A DNA stretch of 61,315 nucleotides, from the NCBI GenBank assembly GCA_043721235.1, contig JAYSRE010000212.1, forward strand, positions 1 through 61,315, written 5' to 3'. Positions 1 to 9,342 of this stretch are shown piece after piece. The position numbers and the translations under genes were made by a program. This DNA comes from JAAFIP01 sp043721235. GTDB taxonomy: Bacteria > Pseudomonadota > Gammaproteobacteria > Burkholderiales > Burkholderiaceae_C. Position 1 is the first letter of the stretch, and each line of letters opens with the position of its first letter. The notes under the pieces are model-generated. The model saw only the letters and a list, made by a program, of their open reading frames with translations. It searched no databases and was not told the DNA's origin.

Positions 1-8
1 CACTGGGC

Positions 9-1349
9 TTATTTCAGTTTGCCGTCGTCTTTGAAGACTTTTTTCCAGTCTGCCACTAGCGCATCAAGCGCTTCTTTGGCGGTACCTTTGTCTGCTACCA
101 CGTAGTCATGCACCCGCTTTTGCATGGCGGACATGAGCTGTGCGTATGACGGCTCAGCCCAGAAGTCAACCACCTGGTTCATGGACTCTTGAAACGCAGG
201 GGCGTAAGGAGCGCTCTTTAAATAGCCAGCATCCTTAAGCACGGCGTTATGCGCTGACGAGCCGCCAATGGCCTGCCATTTTTTCTGCACATCAGGGCTG
301 GCAAACCATTTGATGTAGGACAGCGCCTCGTTCTTGTTGGCCGAGTAAGACACCACCGAAATGCCCTGCCCGCCTAGCTGGACACCCTTGGCTTTATCGG
401 ACGGGTTGACAAAATAGCCGATTTTTGCACCGCCCACCGCCGGGTCTTTGTCCAGGCCCGGGAAGAAGGCAAACCAGTTCATCATCATCGCCACTTGGCC
501 AGATTTGAACGCATCCAAGCCTTCGCCCATATATGAGTTGGTCAGGCCAGGTGGGGTGCTGCCTTTGTACAGTGCCTTGTAGGCTTCCAGCCCGCGCACG
601 GCATCGGCTGAATTGACAAAGCCGTCCATCGCATATGGCTTTTTGGGGTCTTGGTACTTAAAGCCCATCGGGATCATCACATTGGTCACACCCATGGTGA
701 TGCCCTCGGAGCCGCGCTCGGTAAACAGATAGGCCCCATAGACTTTCTTGCCCTCAATTTCCCGGCCCTGGAAAAACTCGGAAACCTGTTTAAACTCGGC
801 CCAAGTTTTGGGCGGTGCCAGGTCACGGCTGTGTTTTTTCTTAAACTCTGCCTGCAGCTCAGGCTTGGCAAACCAGTCTTTACGGTAGGTCCAGCCCAGC
901 GCGTCGGCCATGGCGGGCAATGCCCAGTAGTTGGGCGAGCCTTTAGGCCACTCGGCGTAACCAGTCACGGTTGCCGGGGCAAAGTCGGTCATTTTGATGC
1001 CTTCCTTGGCAAAAAAGTCGTTCAATTTAACGTAGTGACCACTCTCAGCTGCACCGCCAATCCACTGGCTGTCGCCAATGATCAGGTCGCACAGTTTGCC
1101 TTTTGAGTTCAGCTCGTTGAGCATGCGGTCAGCAAAGTTGGGCCATGGCACAAACTCAAACTTCATTTTGACTTTGCTTTGTGCGGTGAAATCTTTGGAC
1201 AACTCAACCAGTGCATTGGCCGGGTCCCACGCCGCCCAACACAGCGTGATAGTTTTGTCTTGCGCCTGCGCCAGGCTGGTGCCCAACAGCAAAGCCAGTG
1301 CGGCCATGCTGGTAGACAGTTTGGGCAATCGGTTGGTTAGTTTTTTCAT
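9..1349 (-). CDS. ABC transporter sugar-binding protein (family 1)
   Basis: Periplasmic solute-binding protein, bacterial family 1 (SBP_bac_1), which delivers a sugar or polyol to a membrane ABC importer. The ATG at 1349 is chosen over upstream in-frame starts because GGAGA lies about 8 bases before it and a clean signal peptide follows (K-K start, hydrophobic run, ALAQAQ-like cleavage region near residue 28). The mature part shows family features such as an early DLIIGDSQW segment and a late WFASPDVQKKW segment. The length of 446 residues is normal. A LacI regulator lies just upstream on the same strand; the permease and ATPase genes presumably lie beyond the left edge. The sugar cannot be told from sequence. 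Confidence 0.88.
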   Translation of the reverse strand: MKKLTNRLPKLSTSMAALALLLGTSLAQAQDKTITLCWAAWDPANALVELSKDFTAQSKVKMKFEFVPWPNFADRMLNELNSKGKLCDLIIGDSQWIGGAAESGHYVKLNDFFAKEGIKMTDFAPATVTGYAEWPKGSPNYWALPAMADALGWTYRKDWFAKPELQAEFKKKHSRDLAPPKTWAEFKQVSEFFQGREIEGKKVYGAYLFTERGSEGITMGVTNVMIPMGFKYQDPKKPYAMDGFVNSADAVRGLEAYKALYKGSTPPGLTNSYMGEGLDAFKSGQVAMMMNWFAFFPGLDKDPAVGGAKIGYFVNPSDKAKGVQLGGQGISVVSYSANKNEALSYIKWFASPDVQKKWQAIGGSSAHNAVLKDAGYLKSAPYAPAFQESMNQVVDFWAEPSYAQLMSAMQKRVHDYVVADKGTAKEALDALVADWKKVFKDDGKLK

Positions 1350-1437
1350 CTCATTCGTCTCCATTTGGTTAAATAAAAAGAACACCTCAAATCAACACTC
1401 TCGAAAACACACTTAAAAACTACTTAATCAGGGCTTG

Positions 1438-2484
1438 TTAATGCAAATTTTCAGCCGTCAAAATATCCAGCCGCGGCGGTGTCGCCCTGATAGCACCGCG
1501 CACGTTCTCGCACAGTGCCTGCAGCACCTTGGCGGCTGACAAAATACAGTAATGGATGTTTTGGTCTAGCACATAGGCCAGCTGGTCGACGCCAAGCAAG
1601 CTGCGGTGGACATCGGTAAAGTCATGGGCAATCACGGGCACTTGACTGGCCAGGTTCAGTTCCTGTAGTGCCCGCACCACGCCCGCACTGCCAGCGCCCA
1701 CGTTATAAATGCCTGCTAATGTGCCGGTGTCGCAGTGTGTGCTCAGCCAGTCGCGCAACACGGCTTGTACGCCAGCGTCGTCGGTGGGCAGATCAGGTTT
1801 TCGCAGCACGTTGAGGTGGGCAAAGCGCTCTTCAATTACCTGGGCAAAGCCTATGCGCCGCTCGATTTCCCCCGACAGCCGGGTGGCTTGCGAGGCCAGC
1901 AGCACACTGCTGCGCCCTGGGTGCCCGGCCATGCGGCCCAGCAGCAAACCAGCGGTGCGGCCCGCAGCCCGGTTGTCGGCACCAATGTAGACCTCGCGCT
2001 TGGAGCCCGCCACATCTGACAGCAAAGTTACCACATGCACACCCGCGCGCACCAGCGAATTGATGGCCAGTTTGACGGCAGGTAAATCTGGTGCCAGCAG
2101 GGCGACCCCGTCGAATTGGCCGGCGCTGATGGTGTCACTTAAAGCCATCGCAAACGCTGCTGGGTCTGCGGCATCTAGCCGGTGCGTGATCTCCGTGATG
2201 TGCTGGTGCCTAAAGTCGCTGGCCAGCTGGGCAATCTGGCGCTCTACCAAGTCTAAAAAAGGCGTGTTGTCGCTAGGCAAAACAAAGGCCAGGCGCAGGT
2301 TGTCCCGCCGCCTGGGCCTGCCGCGCACGGGTGCAGTGCTGCCAGTGCGGTCTATGATTTTCATGACCTTCAAAACGGTGTCTGCATGCACGCCCGAGCG
2401 GCCGTTGATAACCCTGTCTACGGTGGCCGTGCCTACCCCGGCTTGGCGGGCGATTTCTGCAATGGTGGAGCTGGTAGACATCAT
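1438..2484 (-). CDS. LacI family transcriptional regulator
   Basis: DNA-binding repressor with an N-terminal LacI helix-turn-helix (residues about 7-55, IAEIARQAGVGTATVDRVIN) and a periplasmic-binding-protein-like effector domain (about 65-340). The recognition helix has TVDRV rather than the common TVSRV, a subgroup often seen beside sugar ABC importers. It sits 88 bases upstream of the sugar-binding-protein start on the same strand, so it is probably the local regulator and may be cotranscribed. Two adjacent ATGs (2484 and 2481) are possible starts; neither has a strong Shine-Dalgarno sequence. A perfect AT-only inverted repeat lies 19 bases upstream and may be its own operator. Confidence 0.9.
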   Translation of the reverse strand: MMSTSSTIAEIARQAGVGTATVDRVINGRSGVHADTVLKVMKIIDRTGSTAPVRGRPRRRDNLRLAFVLPSDNTPFLDLVERQIAQLASDFRHQHITEITHRLDAADPAAFAMALSDTISAGQFDGVALLAPDLPAVKLAINSLVRAGVHVVTLLSDVAGSKREVYIGADNRAAGRTAGLLLGRMAGHPGRSSVLLASQATRLSGEIERRIGFAQVIEERFAHLNVLRKPDLPTDDAGVQAVLRDWLSTHCDTGTLAGIYNVGAGSAGVVRALQELNLASQVPVIAHDFTDVHRSLLGVDQLAYVLDQNIHYCILSAAKVLQALCENVRGAIRATPPRLDILTAENLH

Positions 2485-2502
2485 TAAAGAACTGATTTTT
2501 AA

Positions 2503-2549
2503 ATTTAATTAAATATTTAAATCAATCATATTTAAATATTTAATTAAAT
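2503..2549. promoter_or_regulatory. AT-only perfect inverted repeat upstream of lacI-type gene
   Basis: Two 20-base arms (2503-2522 and 2530-2549), made only of A and T, are exact reverse complements separated by the 7-base spacer CAATCAT. The motif AAATCAATCA also recurs as a direct repeat at 2519-2528 and 2547-2556. Position just before the regulator start suggests an operator or promoter-overlapping cruciform. LacI operators normally have a C-G centre, so binding by this LacI is only a guess. Confidence 0.5.
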
Positions 2550-2929
2550 CAATCAGGGTTTACGTGAACGGTGCAAACCCCTTGCCAACGCAGGCTTTTG
2601 GGGGGCGTTTTGGAGGCAATTGTGGGAGCTTAACGAGGTCTTCATAAGGCCTTGCCCCAAGGTAAATTCGGTAGCGAAGGCTTGGCCAGCAACCAGTGCA
2701 CAAGAAACTGCAGACAAGCCTGTGTGACATAGTATTAAATGAATTTTAGGCCTATCGCCCAAGGAAATGCTGGATAAGTAGCTATTAAATTAATAGTATT
2801 GAAATAGCAACTTGCGCCGCTTTGGCGATGCCATACCCTTGCGCATTGCAGGTCAAACACTGGATTAAGCGGTGTCTAAACCAAGTATGATGAACTGGCC
2901 ATATGGCTTAAAAATTGCTGCACTCCCTT
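2550..2929. other. Intergenic region without a supported gene
   Basis: This stretch separates the divergent lacI-type gene and the transglutaminase operon and must hold the operon promoter. It contains one copy of the dispersed palindromic repeat (2749-2798). A 69-codon minus-strand reading frame here (2553-2762) starts inside the repeat and looks like chance coding. No convincing -35/-10 pair was found. Confidence 0.5.
2749..2798 (+). repeat. Dispersed palindromic repeat, copy 1
   Basis: Begins GGCCTATCGCCCAAGG and continues with AAATGCTG then GATAAGTAGC, followed by TATTAAATTAATAG. One base change breaks the usual GCTGC/GCAGC palindrome on each side. It lies upstream of the transglutaminase operon. 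Confidence 0.8.
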
Positions 2930-5900
2930 ATGACCATTCAAGCCGCTTTGCACCATGTTAGCCATTACCAGTACACCCAAAATGTGACTTTGGGGCCCCA
3001 AGTGGTGCGGTTGCGGCCCGCGCCGCACTGCCGCAGCAGGGTGGTGTCCTACTCACTTACGGTTGAGCCTGCGGGGCATTTTGTGAACTGGCAGCAAGAC
3101 CCTTTTGCCAACTATTTGGCCCGGCTGGTGTTCCCAGAAAAGGTTAAAGAGTTCAAAGTGACGGTGGACTTGGTGGTGGAAATGTCGGTCTACAACCCGT
3201 TTGACTTTTTTTTAGAGCCCAGTGCAGAGCGCTACCCATTTGCCTACAACGCCTCGGATATCCACGAGCTAGCGCCCTATTTGCTGGCCGAGCCTGTGAC
3301 CCAAGCCACGCCGCTGTTGGCCGCTTACTTGCAAAGAGTAAACCGCGCTGACCAACGTAGCATTGACTTTTTGGTGGGCATTAACCACCTGGTGCAGCAA
3401 GACATACAGTACCTGATTCGCATGGAGCCTGGCGTACAAACGCCAGAGCAAACGCTGGCGCTTAAGCGCGGCTCGTGCCGCGACTCGGCCTGGCTGCTGG
3501 TGCAACTGCTGCGCCACTGCGGGCTGGCAGCGCGCTTTGTGTCGGGGTATTTAATTCAACTAACCCCAGATGTGAAAGCGCTGGATGGCCCCAGCGGCAC
3601 CACCGTAGACTTTACCGACCTGCATGCGTGGTGCGAGGTGTACTTGCCCGGCGCAGGCTGGGTAGGCCTGGACGCCACCTCGGGCTTGATGGCAGGCGAA
3701 GGCCACATACCACTGGCCTGCACGCCCCAACCGTCGAGCGCAGCGCCGATTGAAGGTGTGGTGGACTCCTCTGACGGTACATTCACCCACGAGATGAAAG
3801 TTACCCGCCTGCTAGAGACACCGCGCGTAACCAAACCCTACACCGAAGCGCAGTGGGCGCACATTATCAGCTTGGGCGAGGCCGTAGACACCCAGCTGGT
3901 AGCCCACGACGTGCGCCTGACCATGGGCGGCGAGCCTACTTTTGTAGCAGTTAGCGACCGCGACGCACGCGAATGGAACACCGACGCGCAAGGCCCGACC
4001 AAGCGCGCCTACGCCACCGACATCATGCACAAACTGATGGCCCACTATGCCCCAGGTGGCCTGGTGCATATAGGCCAAGGCAAGTGGTACCCCGGCGAGC
4101 AGTTGCCACGCTGGGCCTTCAGTGTTTTATGGCGTGCTGACGGGCAACCGGTATGGCACAACAGCGCCCTGCTGGCCGACGAGCGCAAGCCGCAGCACTA
4201 CACCTCAGGCGATGCCCAGCGCTTTGTGCAGCAGCTTACGGTAGAGCTGGGCCTGCCGCAGGCTACAGGCAAACCGTACATCACCCCTGCCTTTGAGGAC
4301 GCGTGGCACTACCTGTGGCGCGAAAAGCGCCTGCCCACCAACGTGAACGTGATGGACTCGCGCCTGGACGACCCGCTGGAACGTGCGCGCCTTAGCAATG
4401 TGTTTGACCAGCAGCTGGGTACCGTAGTGGGCTATGTGCTGCCCCTGCAAACTTTTGACGAAAAACCCGATGCCGACCTGGCCGCAGTCAAAGCACTGCC
4501 ACCAAGCCAGCCTACCCGCTGGAACACCGGCCACTGGCATGTGCGCGGCGGCCACATGTACCTTACGCCCGGCGACTCCGCACTGGGCTACCGCCTGCCG
4601 CTAGACACCCTGCCCTGGGTGCACAGCAAAGACCACCCTTACATTATTGAAGACGACCCGATGGTGGCACGCGTAGCGCTGCCCAGTGCTGCCGCTTTGC
4701 TGTCTACAGCAGCCAAACCTGCTACCACTGCAGCGGCTGCACGCCTTGGCCGCGAGGCCAAACCACTGGAGTCAGCGCACTGGCTGCCCCGCACCGCACT
4801 GTGCGCGCAAGTGCGCGCTGTGGCCACGGCAGAAAACCCGCACGGCAACCTGCTGTACATCTTTATGCCGCCCGTAGCGCGGCTAGAAAGTTACCTTGAA
4901 CTGGTCAGCGCCATCGAACGCAGCGCGCAAGCCCTTGGCCTGCAAGTGGTGCTGGAAGGCTACCCGCCGCCACGCGACCCGCGCTTGAAAATGCTGCAAG
5001 TCACCCCCGACCCCGGCGTGATTGAAGTGAACATTCAGCCGGTAGACAACTGGAAAGACCTGGTGGACAACACCGAGTTTTTGTACAACGCCGCCTTTGA
5101 ATGCCGCCTGAGCGCAGAAAAGTTCATGACAGACGGCAAGCACACCGGCACGGGCGGTGGCAACCATTTTGTGATGGGCGGCATCACGCCTGCAGACAGC
5201 CCCTTCTTGCGCCAACCCACTTTGCTGGCCAGCTTGCTGAGCACTTGGCACAACCACCCTTGCTTGAGCTACTTGTTCAGCGGCATGTTCATAGGCCCCA
5301 CCAGCCAAGCGCCGCGCGTAGACGAGGCGCGCAACGACCAAGTGTATGAGCTGGAAATTGCGCTCAATGAGATAGTCAAAGCCAGCAAGAAGGCTGGTCA
5401 AGCAGAGCAGGCCATGCCGCCCTGGCTGGTAGACCGCACGCTGCGCAACATTTTGGTAGACGTTACCGGCAACACCCACCGCAGCGAGTTTTGTATCGAC
5501 AAGCTGTACTCCCCCGACTCTGCCACGGGCAGGCTGGGCCTGCTAGAGCTGCGCTCGTTTGAAATGCCGCCGCACCCGCGCATGAGTGTGGTGCAGCAGC
5601 TGCTGCTGCGCGCCTTTATTGCACACTTCTGGCGTTGCCCGCACGTAGCCCCGCTGTCGCGCTGGGGTACGCAGTTGCACGACAAGTTTTTGCTGCCGCA
5701 TTTTGTGTGGCTGGACTTGCTGGACGTGCTCGATCAGTTAAACGCTGCAGGTTACGTGTTCGACCCAGCATGGTTTGCGCCGCATTTTGAGTTTCGCTTT
5801 CCTTTGATTGGCAGCGTGCAGTTGGCTGGCATGGCGCTGACCTTGCGCGCCGCGCTAGAGCCTTGGCATGTGATGGGCGAAGAGGGCGCAGCAGGTGGCA

Positions 5901-6373
5901 TGGCCCGCAGTGTGGATTCGTCGCTAGAGCGCATAGAAGTGCATGTACGTAACTTTAACCCAGCGCGTTACGTGGTGACTGTTAACGGGCACCCGCTGCC
6001 CCTGCAAACCACGGGCACAACGGCGGACTATGTGGCCGGTGTGCGCTACATCGCATGGAAGCCTTATTCGGCCCTGCACCCCAGCATTGGCGTGCATGTG
6101 CCGCTGGTGTTTGACGTGGTGGACACCTGGGCAGGCCGCGCGGTAGGCGGCTGCCAATACCATGTGGCGCACCCAGGCGGCCTGAGCTACGAGAGCTTTC
6201 CTGTTAACGCCAACGAGGCTGAAAGCCGCCGCCTGAACCGCTTTGTGCCCATGGGCCACTCGCCAGGGGAACTGGCGGCCAACCCTGCTTTAAGCGCGCC
6301 GGCTGCCCCGGTAGGCAGTGCAGAGTTTCCGTTTACGCTAGACCTGCGCAAGTTTGGCGGGGCCGACAGGTGA
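2930..6373 (+). CDS. Transglutaminase-like protein with DUF2126 amidoligase domain
   Basis: Large two-part enzyme of 1147 residues. Residues about 1-85 match the bacterial transglutaminase N-terminal domain (LHHVSHYQYTQNV start), and about 150-270 the transglutaminase core with the catalytic Cys in RGSCRDSA, the His in DLHAWCEV and the Asp in GLDATSG. The rest (about 300-1140) is DUF2126, annotated as a putative amidoligase of the glutamate-cysteine-ligase/glutamine-synthetase fold. The ATG at 2930 matches the usual family start; an upstream TTG at 2915 adds only five residues. It heads an operon with the ATP-grasp/alpha-E gene and a second transglutaminase. The predicted role is making or editing amide-linked peptides; the substrate is unknown. 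Confidence 0.92.
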   Translation: MTIQAALHHVSHYQYTQNVTLGPQVVRLRPAPHCRSRVVSYSLTVEPAGHFVNWQQDPFANYLARLVFPEKVKEFKVTVDLVVEMSVYNPFDFFLEPSAERYPFAYNASDIHELAPYLLAEPVTQATPLLAAYLQRVNRADQRSIDFLVGINHLVQQDIQYLIRMEPGVQTPEQTLALKRGSCRDSAWLLVQLLRHCGLAARFVSGYLIQLTPDVKALDGPSGTTVDFTDLHAWCEVYLPGAGWVGLDATSGLMAGEGHIPLACTPQPSSAAPIEGVVDSSDGTFTHEMKVTRLLETPRVTKPYTEAQWAHIISLGEAVDTQLVAHDVRLTMGGEPTFVAVSDRDAREWNTDAQGPTKRAYATDIMHKLMAHYAPGGLVHIGQGKWYPGEQLPRWAFSVLWRADGQPVWHNSALLADERKPQHYTSGDAQRFVQQLTVELGLPQATGKPYITPAFEDAWHYLWREKRLPTNVNVMDSRLDDPLERARLSNVFDQQLGTVVGYVLPLQTFDEKPDADLAAVKALPPSQPTRWNTGHWHVRGGHMYLTPGDSALGYRLPLDTLPWVHSKDHPYIIEDDPMVARVALPSAAALLSTAAKPATTAAAARLGREAKPLESAHWLPRTALCAQVRAVATAENPHGNLLYIFMPPVARLESYLELVSAIERSAQALGLQVVLEGYPPPRDPRLKMLQVTPDPGVIEVNIQPVDNWKDLVDNTEFLYNAAFECRLSAEKFMTDGKHTGTGGGNHFVMGGITPADSPFLRQPTLLASLLSTWHNHPCLSYLFSGMFIGPTSQAPRVDEARNDQVYELEIALNEIVKASKKAGQAEQAMPPWLVDRTLRNILVDVTGNTHRSEFCIDKLYSPDSATGRLGLLELRSFEMPPHPRMSVVQQLLLRAFIAHFWRCPHVAPLSRWGTQLHDKFLLPHFVWLDLLDVLDQLNAAGYVFDPAWFAPHFEFRFPLIGSVQLAGMALTLRAALEPWHVMGEEGAAGGMARSVDSSLERIEVHVRNFNPARYVVTVNGHPLPLQTTGTTADYVAGVRYIAWKPYSALHPSIGVHVPLVFDVVDTWAGRAVGGCQYHVAHPGGLSYESFPVNANEAESRRLNRFVPMGHSPGELAANPALSAPAAPVGSAEFPFTLDLRKFGGADR

Positions 6374-6503
6374 GCACCAAGGTGAGCACCAGCTTGGCGC
6401 AACGCCCCTGCATTGTTGTTCGGCTGCAATTGCTATAGCGCACGGCATAAAATGCTGGCCTGGAAAATGAGAAAATAGTTATTTAAAACATCTATTTTTT
6501 ATT

Positions 6504-9341
6504 TTGAATACCGTTGACCCTTCCCAGTTTGTACGTTCTGCACTGCACCGTGCCCGGCCAGACGCTAGCCCTGCGCAAGATGCTGCGGCAGCCTGGGCCA
6601 TGCCTGCCGCGAGTGGGCATTTTGACGAACTGCGCGGCGCAGCGTTTGAGCTGTCCAGTGAGGGGCCGCAAACATCAGATGCTACGGCCACTACGGTTTG
6701 TAGGGCCGACGTGCCCAGCACCGGGGTTCACAGTGCCCAAACAGTGCAGTCAATGCCTTTTGCACCAGCTTGGGCAGGCTTTTTTGACGCGCTGGGCACA
6801 GCAGGCTTGGCCCAGCTAGACCAGCGCGCACGCGACCTCAACCAGCAAATTCACGACAACGGCATCACCTATAACGTGTACGCCCAGGCGGGCAGCACCA
6901 GCGCACCGCAGCGGCCTTGGTCGCTGGGTTTGTTTCCGTTTTTGCTCACCTATGCTGCCTGGCAGGGCATCCAGGCGGGTGTGCTGCAACGCGCCCGCGT
7001 GCTAGAGGCCATCATGGCCGACGTGTACGGGCCACAGCAGCTGCTGCACCAGGCGCTTTTGCCTGCGGCCCTTACCCAGGGCCACCCCGGTTACCTGCGC
7101 GCTATGCACGGCGCACGCCCTGCCGGTGGGCGTTATTTGCACATTGTGGCGCTGGACATTGCGCGCGGGCCTTCGGGCCAGTGGTGGGTGGTGTCGCAGC
7201 GCACACAGGCACCCTCGGGGCTGGGCTACTTGTTAGAAAACCGGGCCATTACATCTAAGCTGTTTGCACCAGCTTTTAAACAGGCACAGGTTAGCCCCCT
7301 AGAGGCTACCTACCAGTCGCTGGTGTACAGCATGCGGCAACTTAGCCCCGCCGGTGCGGCAGCGCACATTGCCCTGCTGTCGCCCGGCCCCTACAGCGCC
7401 ACCTATTTTGAGCAAGCCTACCTGGCCCGCCACTTGGGTCTGACTTTGGTAGAAGGTGCCGACCTGACGGTGCGCAACCAAAAGCTGTACCTTAAAACCT
7501 TGCACGGCCTGGAACCCGTGCACGGCTTGCTTAAACGTTTAGACGATGCGTTTTTAGACCCGCTTGAGCTGCGCTCAGACTCGTCGCTGGGCGTGCCGGG
7601 CCTGCTGCAGTGCATTCGCGCGGGCAACCTGCTGATGGCCAACGCACCGGGCTCAGAGTTTTTAGAGTCCCCTGCTTTACTGGGCTTTATGCCAGGCATC
7701 GCGCAGGCACTGCTGGGCCAGCAGCTTAGCTTGCCTGCGCTGCCCACCTGGTGGTGCGGTGAGCGCGCAGCGCTGGATGCCGTACTGCACCGGTTGGAGC
7801 GCAGCGTGATCAAACCCAGCTACCCTGGTGATGTGCAGCAGCAGCCGTTTGAGGCCATGCTGGGCAAGTACATGACCGCCAAAGAGCGTGACGAGCTGGC
7901 AGGCCGCATGCTGCGCGAAGGCAATGCCTACACCGTGCAAAGCTATGTGCCTATGTCGCAAATGCCCACCTGGAATACAGGCAACGGCGGCACCATCCAG
8001 CCGCAAAGCGCTATGCTGCGCGTGTTTGCGGTGTCCGATGGCGCTACAGGCTGGCGCGTGTTGCCCGGCGGGTTAATGCGCATTGCCAGCGGCGCACACG
8101 AAGTAGCCTCGATGCACAGCGGCGGTAGCAGCGCCGATGTGTGGGTGACAGATGGGTTTGAAGAAGCTGCAACTGCAGCCACCAGCACGCAGCCAGCGCC
8201 TGGCCTGGCACCTACGCTAGCACCTGCGCAAGCTCCAGCACAAGCCGCCATGCCCAGCAAACGCGTGGTCACCAGCCGCGCGGCTGAAAACCTGTTTTGG
8301 CTGGGACGGTACACCGAGCGCACAGAGTGCACTTTGCACGCAGCGCAGCATATATTGAACCGTATTGATGTGACCGAACCCACCCACAGCGGTGACACTA
8401 TGCGGCACTGGCTGGACGCGCTGGCGGTGCAAAATTCGCTGGTATTGCCCAGTGTACCCAGCCTGGCCAAATCACCCCGCGTGTTTGAACGCTCTTTGCT
8501 GGCCGCTCTAGGCGCTGCAGACAACAGCTACAGCATAGGCTTTAACCTGCAAGCTTTAAAAAGTGCCGCCTTCACCGTGCGCGAGCGCCTGTCGCAAGAG
8601 CAATGGGACTTGATTGTGCAAACCGAGCTGGACTTTGCCCAGCAATGCCAGAGGCTAATGGCCCATGGCGGTGACACTGCAGCCAATGAACCCGGCGCTG
8701 CAGGCGCAGTTACGCTCGCTGCGCCCAGTGCACCCGACGTGCTGGGCCTGCTTAGTGCCACTACAGTCACACTGGCGGCCATCACCGGTGCCCAAACTGA
8801 CCGCATGGCCCGCGACGACGGCTGGCGCTTGCTGAGCGTGGGCCGCCTGCTTGAGCGTTTGCAGTTTTTGGCCTCGGCTTTGCTGGCAGGACTAGCGCAC
8901 GGCAGCGTCTCCTTTGCCACCCAAGGTGACAGCAGCGGTCAGCACCAAACCGGCTACAACGCCATGATTTCACTGTTCGACAGCACCACCACGTTTCGCG
9001 CCCACCACCGCAGCCGCACCGACATGGCCGCCTTGCTAGACACCCTGGTGCTGGACCTGGACAATCCCCGCTCGATCGCTTGGGTGGCCAAAACCCTGCG
9101 CGGCCGTTTGGCCAAACTGGCCGGTGACGGCCCGCAAGACCAGTGCCCGCTGGCAGTCTTGGTGCCTGACGCAACCCAGTGGCAGCTGGCCGACCTGCTA
9201 GCTTGCGATGCACAGGGCCAACCCCAGGCACTGTGCGCGCTGCTAAGCAGCTGCACAGCAGCCGCCACCGAAGTAGCCCAGGCCCTTGGTGCGCAGTACT
9301 TTACCCATGCGCACGTGAGCGAAAACAGCGTGGGGGCCTAG
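6504..9341 (+). CDS. Circularly permuted ATP-grasp / alpha-E domain fusion protein
   Basis: Fusion of two parts often encoded by separate genes. Residues about 35-555 are the circularly permuted ATP-grasp domain (DUF404/DUF407), with the GHFDELRG start and VIKPSYPGD in the nucleotide-binding part. An Ala/Pro-rich linker (about 555-590) follows, then the helical alpha-E domain (DUF403) from AAENLFWLGRYTERTE to the end. Family knowledge: the ATP-grasp part forms amide bonds and travels with transglutaminase and alpha-E genes. The frame opens with TTG at 6504 and no Shine-Dalgarno sequence; an ATG at 6600, just before GHFDELRG, is a real alternative. It lies between two transglutaminase genes and ends one base before the next ATG. 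Confidence 0.9.
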   Translation: MNTVDPSQFVRSALHRARPDASPAQDAAAAWAMPAASGHFDELRGAAFELSSEGPQTSDATATTVCRADVPSTGVHSAQTVQSMPFAPAWAGFFDALGTAGLAQLDQRARDLNQQIHDNGITYNVYAQAGSTSAPQRPWSLGLFPFLLTYAAWQGIQAGVLQRARVLEAIMADVYGPQQLLHQALLPAALTQGHPGYLRAMHGARPAGGRYLHIVALDIARGPSGQWWVVSQRTQAPSGLGYLLENRAITSKLFAPAFKQAQVSPLEATYQSLVYSMRQLSPAGAAAHIALLSPGPYSATYFEQAYLARHLGLTLVEGADLTVRNQKLYLKTLHGLEPVHGLLKRLDDAFLDPLELRSDSSLGVPGLLQCIRAGNLLMANAPGSEFLESPALLGFMPGIAQALLGQQLSLPALPTWWCGERAALDAVLHRLERSVIKPSYPGDVQQQPFEAMLGKYMTAKERDELAGRMLREGNAYTVQSYVPMSQMPTWNTGNGGTIQPQSAMLRVFAVSDGATGWRVLPGGLMRIASGAHEVASMHSGGSSADVWVTDGFEEAATAATSTQPAPGLAPTLAPAQAPAQAAMPSKRVVTSRAAENLFWLGRYTERTECTLHAAQHILNRIDVTEPTHSGDTMRHWLDALAVQNSLVLPSVPSLAKSPRVFERSLLAALGAADNSYSIGFNLQALKSAAFTVRERLSQEQWDLIVQTELDFAQQCQRLMAHGGDTAANEPGAAGAVTLAAPSAPDVLGLLSATTVTLAAITGAQTDRMARDDGWRLLSVGRLLERLQFLASALLAGLAHGSVSFATQGDSSGQHQTGYNAMISLFDSTTTFRAHHRSRTDMAALLDTLVLDLDNPRSIAWVAKTLRGRLAKLAGDGPQDQCPLAVLVPDATQWQLADLLACDAQGQPQALCALLSSCTAAATEVAQALGAQYFTHAHVSENSVGA

Positions 9342-9342
9342 C

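Noticed and set aside
651..1106. Long antisense frame within the sugar-binding-protein gene
   Set aside because: A shadow of the real gene, as are most long opposite-strand frames in this high-GC sequence.
2553..2762. 69-codon minus-strand frame with a signal-peptide-like start
   Set aside because: It begins with TTG inside a dispersed repeat, has no ribosome site and resembles no family.
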